DNA of 64,000 bases, taken from Albifimbria verrucaria (taxonomy: Eukaryota; Ascomycota; Sordariomycetes; Hypocreales; Stachybotryaceae). The translations under genes and the position numbers were made by a program. The DNA lies in contig JAHREC010000039.1 of NCBI GenBank assembly GCA_020081605.1, positions 1 through 64,000 on the forward strand, given 5' to 3'. Below, in pieces: positions 46,433 to 58,672 of the stretch. How positions within the stretch are numbered: the stretch's first letter is position 1; each line of letters opens with the position of its first letter. Below the pieces are notes generated by a model. It was not told the origin of the DNA. It did not search any database and worked only from the letters and a program-made list of their open reading frames with translations.

Positions 46433-48996
46433 AGTAGTGGGTACCGAGATTCGGGTCGTCGGTAACGATGCAGGAGAAAAGCCCAGTATCCTGTCCGGTG
46501 TCATCAGTCGAACAGACCGCAACACCCCTCAATATGGCGAGGGTTACAGTGATTTCAACACGTGCTACTACCAGGCCAACGCTGCGGCAAGTGGCGGAAG
46601 TTCTGGCAGTCCTGTCGTTAGCAAAGATGGGTCTGCGGTTGCCCTACAGGCAGGTGGACGATCCGACGGGGCATCGACAGATTACCTTCTCCCCTTGGAT
46701 AGACCCCTTCGCGCCCTGCAGTGCATCTAGCAGGGCAAGCCGGTCACTCGAGGAGACATCCAGTGCCAGTTCTTGCTCATGCCTTTCGGCGAATGTCGCC
46801 GAAAGGGTCTGACCCCAGAATGGGAAGAAGCTGCACGGAAGGCTTTCCCGAGAAAACCAATATGTTGGTGGCTAAGATCGTCCTTCCCGCTGGGCCCTCT
46901 CACAACAAGATCAAAGAGGGTGACGTGCTCATCAAGGTTAACGGCGAGATGATCACTGAGTTTGTCCCACTGGAGGACATCCTCGATTCCAATGTGGGCA
47001 ACACCATCAAATTCCAACTTCAGCGTCGTGGTGAAGACGTTGAAGTAGAGATTGAAGTTGGTGATCTTCACAACATCACACCAGACCGCTTTGTCTCCGT
47101 TGCCGGCGCTAGCTTCAACAACCTGTCTTACCAACAGGCTAGGTTGTATGCTATCCCAGTTCAGGGTGTCTACGTCTGCGAGTCTGCCGGCTCGTTCGAA
47201 TTCGAAACATACGACAATGGCTGGATTATCCAAACCGTGGACCACAAGAAGGTCCCGGACCTCGACGCCTTTGTTGAGGTGATGAGGAAGATACCAGACA
47301 AAGCTCGTGTTGTCGTCACATACAAGCATCTTCGTGATCTGCATAAGTTGAACACGACAGTCATCTATGTAGATCGACACTGGTCCGCCAGAATGAAGAT
47401 GGCGATCCGAAACGACGAGAGCGGCCTCTGGGACTTTAGCGACCTGGGTGATCCTCTTCCCCCTCTGACACCTGTTCGACTATCTGCTTCCTTCATAGAG
47501 CTGGGCCATATGCCTCACCATGGGATTGGCAAGCTTATCAGGAGCTTCGTCCATGTCAGTTGCTCCACACCGTTGTCGCTGGATGGGTTGTTTAAGCGCC
47601 GCCAGGCGGCCATGGGCCTGGTTATTGATGCAGAGAAAGGTTATGTACTCATCTCGAGAGCCATAGTTCCTCACGATCTCTGCGATATCGCTGTGACTAT
47701 TGCCGACTCCATCATTGTCGAGGAAAAGTCGTCTTCTTCCACCCTCTACAGAACTACGCTGTCATCAAGTACGACCCATCCCTCGTCGATGCACCGGTGA
47801 TGAGCGCAGGGCTTAGCAGCGAGCAGTTGATACAAGGTGCCAAGACCTACTTCCTTGGGTACACAGAAATGGGCCGCGTAGTGCACGGTGCCACCACCGT
47901 AGTATATATTGATCCGGTTGCCATCGCTGCCAACTCTAGAGCTCCTCGATATCGTGCACTTAACTTCGATGCCATTCATGTCGACAACCCCTTGGGTAAT
48001 GCCTGCGATAGCGGTGTACTTGCCGCACTAGACGGTACTGTGCAGGCTGTATGGCTGAGATTCCTCAGCGATGTTGATGATGTAGAATACTATCAGGGCA
48101 TTGGTACACCGACTCTGTTGCCCGTCATATCGGCCATTCGGAAGGGCGAGAAACCAAAGCTGCGTGTCTTGCCCGTTGAGTTGACGGCTATTCAAAAGTC
48201 CCAGGCTTCCTGCATGGGCGTATCTCGTGAATGGATTGATCAGGTGACTCAGGCCGACCAGTATCGCCATCAGCTTTTCATGGTGAGAATTCCCGCCTTT
48301 GAGCGGGTAAGACAACCGGTCTCCCTTCAGACAGGAGACATTGTCGTGACTTTGAATGGTAACCTCTGTACCGCGATATCTGACTTTGATATCATGTACT
48401 CCAATGAAGTGTTGGAAGCGGTTATTGTCCGAGGGGTAAGGAACACTGTCTTCAGCTTGCAAAGGTTGCGGCCGACGATATGGAGACGGACCATGTCGTG
48501 TTGTTCTGCGGTGCTGTGCTACAACGACCTCACCAGGCTGTCCTACAGCAAATAAGCAACCTCCCCAGCGACGTGTACGTATCCAGCCGGGTCTGCGGAT
48601 CGCCGGCGTACCAGTATGGAATTGCTCCAACACTCTTCATCACTCATGTCAGTGGCCAGTCTACACCAGACCTCCAATCGTTCATCGCCGCCACCAGGAA
48701 GATTCCAGATAAGACTGGTGAGTGACGTTTGATATCTGCTTATACATGTCGGAAATGATGCTAACGTGAGATCAGACTTTCAACTAAATGTGGTCAATTT
48801 CAAGTCGATGCCCTCGATGATTACCGTGAAGAAGAACAGCCATTATTTTCCTACAGTAGAATGGATCAAGGACAAAGATGAAGCATGCGGTTGGCGGCAA
48901 GTAACGCATGAGAATAAACAGGTTTTCCAAAGTGAGGTAATGAACGGGGTACCCGGTGATTTACGCGGACAAGTAGATGAAGTGGAGCCAAGGTAA
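46433..48996 (+). pseudogene. NMA111: Nma111 (HtrA-like nuclear serine protease) pseudogene, 5'-truncated
   Basis: Homologous to the fungal pro-apoptotic HtrA-type protease Nma111, a nuclear protein with duplicated protease and PDZ modules. Visible: [22 protein letters not shown], the active-serine block [55 protein letters not shown] (PDZ), [52 protein letters not shown], and, near the C-terminus, HYFPTVEWIKD. The first ~200 residues with the catalytic His and Asp are absent. A TAG at 46728-46730 replaces a Gln codon. Frame breaks occur near 46848, 47727 and 48440-48480. A 58-bp GTGAGT-CAG intron (48718-48775) is retained, so the copy is DNA-derived. An intact core gene is expected elsewhere in the genome. 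Confidence 0.88.
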
Positions 48997-51729
48997 ACAA
49001 GACGTGGTGGGGCGAGTTCGTCGCGCTCACATAAACTCCTTCGGCTCTAGCTTTCTCTCGAGGCATAGGCAACAGTTCGGCAGTGTTGAGTGGGGCGTTC
49101 ACGAGGACTAGGAACCAGGTAACCAGGTATCAAAGGCCCAGAGTGGTGCCAATAAAAGGTTGTGCGTCTCGGTGTTTTGAACATGTAACTAGACACCAAA
49201 TCTAGAATAGTGGCTGTCGACGCAGCGCCTGCCTTGGAATTCCGTCACTTCCATTCTCTCCCAGTTGATGGTCACTTTGGGAGCCCGTTTCCTTCTTTAC
49301 GTCTTCTCTGGGCTGTAGGTGTCTCGATAGACTATCTTGGCTCCAATAGCAACCTACATTGTAAGTGACACTGTCTTTATGATATGACCCAGTCGTGGCT
49401 TCTCCTCCGCTGCTCGGCCCTTCGACTTGGGCGTCGAATAGCAGTTGGGACTGTCGGGAGCACGCGCGGGTCAGCAAATTCTATTCATGCGCATTACACA
49501 AGGTCCAACTCTCTACCAACGTCATGATTAGAAGCCATTCAAAATCAGAATCAAGCATACTCGTTCAACCTACCGACATTCATCAAGTGGACCCTGATTC
49601 TTGCTCACCCTCGTAAATCAGTAGGCAACTGAAGAATATCAGAGGAATGGGTTATCGCAAGATATAAAGCATCTAGCGATGATAACTCGAGCAGCCACTA
49701 GAAATCTTGACTATCCTGGCGACGCAATGCTGTGCCATTAAGTGGAATAGTTAGTTAGTTGTATATGAATCATGAGCGATACCGAAGAAGGGCTGAGGTG
49801 TTGAGCTGGTCAATCTCGCTCTCGACCTAAGTCGGATCAATCGCTCATGCTTCGGCGGGATCAATATTAATGCACACCAGACGAGTTTACGACCTGCTAT
49901 CATGCTTTCATCAACCCTGCAGCCGAGGGCCTCGAGCTGGGTCTGTGGGGTATTGTTCAGGCTTCGAAAAAAGTGGCGAGGGTAAGTTGCTGCCTATCTT
50001 ATGTTGTATTCAATTATAGAAACAAGGTCCAGAGCCCAGAAGCAACGCCAGGATGTAACGGCTTAATGTTTCCCCTTCCATAGCTGCCATGCTGCCACAG
50101 CTCTTCTTCTCATCCCGAAGCAAGTGGCAAAACTCTCCATCTTCTCTCCACTCACATCTTTAATCAGTCTTGATCCAACTATAAGCTCGGATAAACCTGT
50201 ATCCCAAAGTCGAAAAGACATGCAGAGCTCAATAGTCTCTAGAAACAACCCAAAAGGTGAGTGGAGCAGACGACTCTTTCCATTTCTCGCCCTTGGCTCT
50301 GGAAAAAGTTCGAACCCATGGCATCCTGGACCTTCTCCATACCTCTGTATCCTCTGTATTTAAGTGGGCTCCCGGTCATCTTCAATCTATCTACAATGCA
50401 TTGATTTCGAGTTTACGCTCATTGTTCGATCGTGTACCTTCTCCAGGATACTGCTCGCCTGAACCAGGCACAGTCATCTCTAGGCCAAACCAGAAACGAT
50501 CTACAGTGGTAACTCAACGGTCTCGTTGGGCCAAAGTGAATACGGCAAGTCCAAAATGATATTCAAGCTGATTGTGAAGTTTGCCTAACTGCTGGCCTTA
50601 GGCAAGGAATGACTTATGCGGGTACAACAAATATGACGCCTTGTGGGCATGCTTGAAGGTCCACCAACCATGGCTGTTGGATGATTCGAAGAACTCAACA
50701 GTGATAGAACAGGGTTCTTCCTCCGACACTGGCCGATCTTTAGGGATTCCTTCTCGCGTCAAGCCGCCCTCCAGCCTGAGTTAAGGCTAACATACAAGAT
50801 CATGCATCACAGTACGGGAGCAGCAGGTTTCCGAAACGTTGGAGTGGCAGCAGGTCCCTTCGAGGTCATGAGCTTCCTTCGAGTTACGTTCCTCTTTAAC
50901 TTTCGACCGCAAAATAATTTAAACAACTTCGCTGTTGAAACTTCCAGGGAACCGTGATTTGGGGTAGACTCTAATTTCAGTTATGCAGGCACTTGACCAC
51001 GCTTTTGAATACAGTTGAGAAAGCTCTTTGCTCTAAACATCGTAACTCAATGGGAACATATTCACAATTAATATTATTTATCGTGTAGAAGACCGATCTA
51101 GCATGTTCACTTTATTTCATTTCATTCTTTTTAATAAAAAACGAAATAGACTAATAATTAAACGTAGAGTGGACAAAGCATAAGGAGTACAGGGTAATCT
51201 GGCTGTGGGGTTTCAAACGATCTAGCCATTTCTGGTGATGAGTGTGTAATGGCGCTGGACTTGGGCAGCTCTGCGCTAGGTTTCCGATGAGAATGCCTAG
51301 GGATGCCAGATTGCTTTTCACGTGTCTTTGATGGCATTGGAAGTGGCTGGTTCGACGAGACTCTCCAAGGATTGAAGCACAAGCTATAATCTTCATGAGA
51401 ATAGCTTGAAGATTCTTTTTTTCTGCCAAGAAGATGTTCAGTATCAGGGCTAGCCAGCTGGGCTCCTTTTATGTTAATTCAGTAGCTTCAGAGTACTTTT
51501 GGCATGCATTTTAGAAGCAGAGCAAGGGAAATCGTGTCTCTACTGATTTCAGACGAAGTGGATCACCGTTGGCCTAGCGAGGTGGTGTCCACTGATATCC
51601 GCTGGCACGTTATGTATTCGTGTGGTCTAAACAATATAGTGGTGCTTAACGGGGTTCTAACCTTGTTAAGTCAAATGTTAACTGAGTGATTCATCCAACG
51701 CAAAACGATTTCGAGATGAGATACAGCGG
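48997..51729. other. No supported gene
   Basis: Minus frame 49477-49202 (91 codons, TTG start) and a plus stretch near 49880-49980 reading AFINPAAEGLELGLWGIVQA before a GTAAGT are coding-like fragments. No complete gene could be assembled. AT-rich from about 50920. Confidence 0.4.
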
Positions 51730-52180
51730 CCTTTGGGTGATTCATACATTGAACTTGCATGTGGTGGCTCTCTATATGATCCTTTCCAGCTTACTCCTCC
51801 TCCATCCAGAAGTGTGCTACTAAAATCTCACCAGAGTACAATATTCTCTCCAGTTTCAGGCATAAATATAGATCCTCTATTTTATTTTATTTTATTTGAT
51901 ATTATTAAGACAGATAATGATACTATACCCCAGGGAATTAGTGAGTTACTTAAAGGAAGAGTAATGGCATTACAGAAAATAGTAAAAGAAATTAGATATC
52001 ATATATTATCTGATCAATTAATGCTTTATAGAAGCGTAAAATAGGAGGTAAGGAATTGTATTATTAAAGAAGGATAAAAATGCTTACTTGCCCCTTGCTA
52101 GTAGGTTGGGTAGTCTGCAGTCTTTATACCCATAAGAAGGGTAATAAAATAAGCTAGTCCAGGGAAATAAAATAAACGCC
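51730..52180. other. AT-rich island next to retroelement remnant
   Basis: Strongly A/T-rich, with runs such as TTTTATTTTATTTTATTTGA. A plus frame (51733-52044) is open but composition-driven. Likely part of mutated transposable-element DNA adjoining the Ty3 fragment. Confidence 0.4.
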
Positions 52181-52239
52181 ATATTTCGCTAGCGTCAGTC
52201 CACGCCCAACACAATAGTTCTGAATATCCGTTCCTAGCC

Positions 52240-53940
52240 AGATCTTTGATGGATTCGCCGGCCCATGTCTAGTCAGGGTAACTTAGCCAGTGGCGAAGTT
52301 AATCAATGGGTTATATTGTTTAAGCCACGGGCGCCCAAGGAGGATCTTGAACGAGTCGAATTCCATAATATCGAAACCGACTACTATTTCAGTTTCGGCC
52401 AAGATAGTTTTGAGGGTATGGTGCTTTTGTCAACCAATCCACTATTGTACTCTATGAGGTTTCTTTCGGCGTTCATTATCTCGTAAGGTTGTTCCTTCTT
52501 TTCCCATCTGAAAGGTTTCTGGTTTACAACTCGGTAGTCAATATAGCTATTTCCTGCGCCCGTCTCGATTAGGGGTCGCAGGGGTTCTCCCGCGATCTTG
52601 ATCACGATTTCGTAGTTTTTACGTACTGACTCATCTTCCAGTTTGACCACGTTGAGATGTTGTCGAGATTTGCCTTTCCCTTATGGGTTTGAGCTTCTCT
52701 TGTCTGGGTTATGTTTATAGGGGTGTCGTCGATTGCTTGCGTGGGGTCTTCTTTGGTTCAAGGTTTTGCCTTCCTCCTTCCAGAAACCATTACAGGTTGT
52801 GAGAGTTGTGTCCTCCTCTTGGGACGATATGCCCTCCTCCTGGGACAATATTTCTTCTCCCTGGGACATTGCTCCTTTCTCCCTCCCTTCTCCAGCTGTG
52901 CAGTATCTGAGCGATTTCTTGTCTTTCTTGGTCGTTTCCCGCTTGCTGCATCGTCATTCTTTCTTTAAGAGCTTCGTAATTGATTCCTTCGCCTCGGATG
53001 CCTTGGTTACGTTCGAGTGCCATCATTCCTTGGTAAGCTTTTACTTTTTCTCTCCTGTGGAATTTACATTCTTCGTCTGTGCAATCTCTGATGCGGCGTT
53101 TCAGGCTGGTACACTCGTGTGGCCATTTTTCGGACCTTGTGAGGAGGGCTACTTTATGGCTGGGATATATAGCCCTTGTCGAGAAATATCGTAGTTCGTC
53201 CCAGCGGTATGGTCTGATCGTTGGTTGCCCCTCATCCTTGTCGGGAATGTGTCGTTTTTGATTTTTTCACTGGCATGATAGACGCACCGATGCCAGAGGC
53301 ATGACGCCCAGCTGATTCTATCATGGTCGCTTGATTCAACGTACATTGACCGTTCGTCGTTTTCGCGAAGTACGGGGATTTGGTCCATGTTTTTGAAGGC
53401 CTTCAAGGTGTCTACAGCTCGAATTACGATGGTGTATGCGTTGGTGTTTGTATGGTCGTTTGGTTCGTGCCTGATGTTGGCTTCTTCGATCATTGCTTGG
53501 TTGAGAATAGTCCCTGATTCGCTTTCCGTCGATTCCTCCCTTGTGTACTGACTGGTCAACTGTGCATGTGGGGTCTCTTCGTACTCAGTCGAGGGTCTGA
53601 CCATATTAAGGTGCTGTCTTTCGACTACGTTTAAGTGCTGCCGGTCCTCTCGGACTGGTTCAAATGGCGCTGTCTTCTCTTTTCGGGTGCCCAGCAGTTG
53701 TTCGGTCTTGGCGGGTGACTTGCCTGTTGCCTTGGAAGATTCTCCTGCCGTGGTTAAGTATTGCTTCATTGGTAAGCGATGTACCCTGAAATAAGAGCTA
53801 TCAACGTGTGACGAACTGGTCACATACCTTAGAGGCGGTATAGGGTGTTTCGATCGGTCTTGGGGTTTATTGTTAGTAAACAGGAAGATAGGGCCTATGC
53901 AGCCTGAGGCAACAGTCACAATGTTGTCACTAGTTGACAA
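52240..53940 (-). mobile_element. Ty3/gypsy LTR-retrotransposon remnant (gag to protease)
   Basis: Minus strand. A 263-codon gag-like frame (53940-53149) is followed in other frames by charged gag sequence (KAYQGMMALERNQGIRGEG), Gln/Glu-rich spacer repeats (SQEEGISSQEED), and a retropepsin-like segment around 52600-52550, IAGEPLRPLIETGAGNSYID, in which the catalytic Asp of the DTG motif is Glu. After another frame break comes ILLGRPWLKQYNPLINFATG (about 52350-52285), the typical end of the protease domain. It then meets a stop. No reverse transcriptase, integrase or LTRs were seen. Inactive fragment of about 1.7 kb. Confidence 0.7.
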
Positions 53941-54197
53941 GGTTCTCTCTCAAGATGTAGGTACTGGGGTGCTTTGGTAACTACACGTTATTGATAGCTG
54001 ACAGTCTCTTCTCTAGTTATCGGGAGGAGACTCCCTCTATATACTCTTGTCATTGTAAATGGCATCGTCCCATGGAGCGTTGCAGTGTGTAATTCTCGCC
54101 TGATTGGTTCCTTGCCCATTTTACATTCAGGTAGTCCCACCAGGACTCCGCTTGGGCTCCCGTTTAGATCCTTGATAGGACGTCCAATCGTTATCGT

Positions 54198-54820
54198 TTA
54201 ATTCGTTCCTTTTCTCTTGCGTGGAATTCCATATGTTCCTGACTTTCGCGGAGTACGTACTTCTTGTTGAGGATTGAGGAGTATGTATTCGCCTACCAAC
54301 CGTGTCTCTCTCCATGGTATTCGCTGCGGTGCTGTGGGTGCCATATCTTTTGATGCTCCGGTGAAGGTTCCATTGTAACCCGACCGGGTAGTTGTTAATG
54401 GGGTCGTAATAAGTGGGGTGTCGGTCGTGGGTGGTGGGTGATAACTTACTACCTGTATCTCGGATAGCCTATGGAAAACGAACATGTTCCGAGATTCAGC
54501 AGCCACGCAAATGCATCCGCTCGCGTCGAAACAAATACGTTTAGTATACTCCCAGCCCTTGACTCTTTGAAAAACGAAAGTCTCTTCCTTGTAGGTGATG
54601 GCGAAAGCACCTCCGGCTAGTAATCCCTCAATAACTGTGAGCGGTTGACAACTGTAAACTCTATCTTCCTCAAAACCATATATATCACTATGCTTGTTTG
54701 CCGAAACGACGTATAGTGCCGATTCGGAAGGAGCTTGATAGAAAGATGGCACGTCCTGTGTACGGAACTTAACCGATATGGTGCGATGGGTTCGAGTATC
54801 CAAGGCGACTGGCACATGAA
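54198..54820 (-). CDS. Hypothetical protein, about 205 codons, no ATG
   Basis: Minus frame starting at GTG 54815 and open slightly upstream. Sequence includes RTISVKFRTQDVPSFYQAPS, EEDRVYSCQPLTVIEGLLAG, ETFVFQRVKGWEYTKRICFD and CVAAESRNMFVFHRLSEIQV, a strand-rich pattern that could be a beta-propeller or lectin-like fold (guess). After this the sequence becomes Thr/Pro-rich, and a GTAAGT near 54445 suggests an intron whose 3' end is unclear; a second minus frame (54315-54127) overlaps the tail. Adjacent to the Ty3 fragment. Confidence 0.4.
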
Positions 54821-54855
54821 GCCTTTTTCGCTTATATCATCAAAACAAGACAATA

Positions 54856-54915
54856 GGCCATGCCGTTAAGGGCCATGTTGTTAGGGGCCATGCTGTTAGG
54901 GGCCATGCTGTTGGA
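54856..54915. repeat. 15-bp tandem repeat, four units
   Basis: Units of GGCCATGCTGTTAGG with small variation. On the plus strand this encodes a repeating AMLLG. Confidence 0.9.
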
Positions 54916-55403
54916 TCAAACCTGGAGAGTTCCTGTAAGGCTACGACTTGAAAAAACCACACAAATGAGTTGTGAAATGCTCTCGGTAAGTGCCCACTGT
55001 CTCTTTGGTCGGCTTGGTAGAGGTCAAAGAAATCAGAAACGAAATGTCTTGTATTCCCAAACGATGTGGAGTAATATGGTGAGAAGGCTCCTCGACGCTA
55101 TTCGGCTAGAATAGGAAATAGTGTTGTATTGGGAGATATTGTGTTCCCTGCTCGTTGTGTGATATGTTCCGTCGAATACTTTGCCAACAGTGGCAGTGGG
55201 TGATTGGCTGTTGGGGAGGCTGCTCGAGTCACGTGTCTTCGTTCACATCTCGTGATCTTTGTCGTGGCAAAGCATTAGCTTCCTAAGCTGCAACATCTCA
55301 CTATCGACAGTCTATCCTCCACTCTTACCAACACCTGTCCTACAAAATATTCAAACGCGTATCGCCATTCTTCACATACCATATGCCCATTCGCCAGTAA
55401 ATC

Positions 55404-57018
55404 ATGTCCTCAGCATGTAGCCGATCAGGCATTACCGGGAAAAGCAATCGAGATCGAAGGAAAAACCACTGATTAGGGTAAGTCCTCGCTTTCCACGGCG
55501 TGTTCGTCCGAGAGCCATACCCATATCGATCCTCTCTTTCATAGTAAGCCTTCTCTCATGTTACTAATATTTCGAAAGTCTTTGAAGTTACCCCATCCGA
55601 TAAGAATGACCGTCGTGTTTGGTCCTCTGTCATTGCCAAGAAAGCCATCGTCCACGGCCAAAAAGCACGTGTCGTCAAGTGCGAAGAAACCAGCCGAGGG
55701 CTCCCTCTGTCACGCACTACGTAAAAATGCAAGCACCAGTCTCTTCGTGCCCCTGATACGCTGGACCAGCCTTCACAGCCAACTTCTCGGCGTGAAGTTC
55801 ATGGAGCTACCCCTTGCAGCACACCAACACCGCTTGGATCACAGTCACTCGAGGGGCATAGACGGCCGTCAGAGACTATCAAGAAGCTCATCGGCTTCTT
55901 GGACGTGTTGTCATCGCCGACAGCTGAGCATTGGTCATCTGTAATAGCTGTGCAAACACTTCTTGAAACATTTTGGCCCGGTGTCTTGGGACGGGCCCTG
56001 TTTCGATTAAACCTGCCCATCTACTTTGGTGATCGTATGTATGCAGATCAGATACGCCCGCACATCATGTGGAATCGTCCTATGCATGACTCGGCGTCAT
56101 TCAAGCCCACGTCGACCGAACTAGCGAGCTCCCTAAACAACGCAGCCAGGGCAAGGCTAGGCCCTGCCGACCCTTCAGGTCAATCAGATCTACCGATGCT
56201 ATGTTATATGAGCCAAAGCAAGCTGAAAGAGGCGCGGGGGCTCTTTTTCTACGCAGCTTGGTCAAGAGGGAAGGGAAAACGAGCCGGTGCGCCGCCTCAA
56301 CGAACTAAGAGCCAAGAGGCTAATACCGGCGAATTCGGATCAGGATCCTCTGCTTGTTGGCATTTTCTTAGCCATGGCTCAGCGGCACTTTTACGGCATG
56401 CCACCGCTTTCTTCCCGTGGTGATTCTCGGTGGTCAGCTGGCCAGCCGAGGCCTCCGCGGCCAAAGTTCAAAGACGTGAAGTTGAGATTGCTCACGTACG
56501 ATAACAAGACACAAGAATTCCTCGTTTACACATCGCTTGTGACGGCTGAGTTTTTGGAGCGCTTCCTTAAGCCAAATCGTGGTCCGCGAGGCGATGAAGA
56601 AGGTACTAGTCCAAACATCGAGATAGAATATACTCGAGTACCCATCTGGCCCTTACTTGGTTTGCGAGAGAGACTCGGCAACGCATTCGGCGAAGACATG
56701 GTCGGTTCCTTCGATGCAAAACATATGCGCACCTGGTTGGATGAGGAAAAGGGAGGAGTAGCGGGCAGCAAGCGCTCAATCTCGCCCGTGCCTTTTAGCG
56801 AGGGACCCAGGAAGCGGAAACGGATTGAGGGGCAGGCTGTTAACACTCAACTTGACAAACATACGAAATCACATAAAGGAAAAATGCTCGGTCGCAGACC
56901 CCTACAATCTTCCGAGATATCACCAGATTACCAAGCACGGACCTTGTCTCCGCTCAGAGAGCTACATGCAGAGGAGGTTCCACGAAGCCGTGGATTCGGA
57001 TCCCGATCCCAACGGTAG
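55404..57018 (+). pseudogene. Fungal-specific unknown gene, frame-broken
   Basis: An ATG at 55404 (MSSACSRSGITGKSNRDRRK) precedes a GTAAGT donor (~55479) and a TACTAAT branch-like site (~55563). Coding then resumes with VFEVTPSDKNDRRVWSS and QKARVVKCEETSRG, then breaks. From ~55860 another frame reads FLDVLSSPTAEHWSSVIA, FWPGVLGRALFRLNLPIYFG and YMSQSKLKEARGLFFYAAW, and after a +1 shift near 56265 continues ENEPVRRLNELRAKRLIP, HFYGMPP, VKLRLLTYDNKTQEFLVYTS, IEYTRVPIWPLLGLRERLGN to a basic tail ending 57018. The C-terminal half (PVRRLNELRAKRLIP to RERLGNAFGED) resembles a widespread uncharacterised ascomycete family. At least two frame breaks. Confidence 0.6.
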
Positions 57019-57523
57019 TATGAGTTTCGACAATACCTATAACGGCCACATTTTCTGTTGGCACCGGATGTTTATAAGACGAAAGAACTAGAGATAAGGT
57101 TATCATGAATTACCGACATGAGGAATTTCCGCTCCTCATCATATTAAGTAGCACCACCCCTTTCTAACTTGGCTACGAACACGGGTGGATGTTCGTCGAG
57201 CAGAAGTGATAGAGTATATATGGATCATATGTTTGGGAGTCGTTCCCAATGGATTTTGAAACCACCTCTTAGAGAGAAGCAGGTCTTAGCTATGAAGATA
57301 TCAAATATATACATATCCATCTTAACGTACCATTTAACACGGGAATGTTAGGACAGATAATTGTACCGTCTCTTTAGGGATGTCTTGTAGACCTGGAGTC
57401 TCCATTAGGTTGACCAAAATCGGGTACGGGTCAAGCAACTCGACGCCAGCATTCTCAATTCCATCCCCAAGTGTCAAGAAGAGAATGGTAGGCAGTACAG
57501 ATCAGAAACTTCGTCGTTCCGTG

Positions 57524-58497
57524 CTAATAGTAATGAACACTTTCATCTTTCTTCAGCCATTGTATAGAAGGCTGAGTCCATGCTTCACTGCCCTGGCAAT
57601 TGAGCATGTGGAAAGTCCTCGCAAAGGTATGGTTCAACTTACCGAAGGCGTTTTCCAAGCTATCGCAGGATTTCGAAGCACTTCGGATGGTGGCATCTTT
57701 TTTCGTGCTTTCTTCGGGCTCCATGGATCGATGGTGAGGTTTGGTCCGTTCAGATTCGTAGCAATGTTGGGTTCGCAGGGAATAGAGCCACGATGTCCAC
57801 GGCAGAACAAGCTCCCTCGGGTTGCCGATCCTTGGTTTGTGCTCGTAAGCCGCGAGTCCAGCCCGCTCAGCTTGGGATTCACTCGTGGCGGTTCCTAATC
57901 GACGATGTGTTCTACACAGATGGTCGGGCCTGAAATCAAGACAGCATCACATACCATGTCCGGACGTAAATTGATGGAAACTGTAGCAGTGGTGGCAGTT
58001 TCTGCTCAACTCATCATATGGTAGACGTGAGTTTGGATCAACAGGACCGCATGCATGCCAGCAAGTATCGTGACCAAATCCCAATGCTTCTCGGTCCCGA
58101 GTAATGCGCTGTATTGGTTCACCGAAAGAGACACAGTGGCTGGCTATGATGACTTCGATATAGGCAACTGCTAATTCCTGAGCATGCCCATACCCCGGAA
58201 AATTGAATAGACTGATCCCTCGCCTGAGAAGTGGTGTCGAAAGCCAAGAAGGTGTATCGAATTTATACGATCAAAGATCGATATCTCCACCACCTCCACC
58301 ATTGACCCTCATGCCAGCATTAAACTTGTAGTTAAGGTACTGCGCGGGCACTCGACCGCCGCTTCTTAGGCCTGAACTAGTGGGCTCGCTTCGGTACCGC
58401 TGATAAATCGAAGGAGGAGATAGAGCGACCGTGGAGGATCAGTCGTTGGCCGCAGAAAATTGGTTAGAGGAGGTTGTTTGGAACCATCGCCGTTCAT
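57524..58497 (-). pseudogene. Cys/His-containing unknown gene, stop and frameshift
   Basis: ATG at 58497 (MNGDGSKQPPLTNFLRPTTD). After about 25 codons the coding frame shifts and continues RYRSEPTSSGLRSGGRVPAQ, then DIDL, then TGA (58273-58271), then in the same frame YKFDTPSWLSTPLLRRG, ELAVAYIEVIIASHCVSFGE, and the Cys/His-rich DTCWHACGPVDPNSRLPYDE...NCHHCYSFHQFTSGHG. A 60-bp intron (57954-57895, GTATGT to CGATTAG) leads to TATSESQAERAGLAAYEHKP, then SASKSCDSLENAFG, ending at 57524. Cys/His spacing hints at a metal site, but no known domain fits. Probably a recent pseudogene. Confidence 0.5.
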
Positions 58498-58672
58498 CGA
58501 GTTGTAGTTTCGTCTTGCTGGTTTTTAGTTTCTTCGAATCCGCTGCAGGACTAGTTTCATCGTTCGCGATCCGGTGTTGTGATTCGCAGCTAGGAGGGTC
58601 GTGATATGCACGGCAGCTGTAGTGCCTGCGATATATCTCGTCTTCGTACCATTGACGACAGTCGCCAGTTCT

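Noticed and set aside
51733..52044. 103-codon plus ORF in AT-rich DNA
   Set aside because: Open because of AT-rich composition; no integrase or RT motifs.
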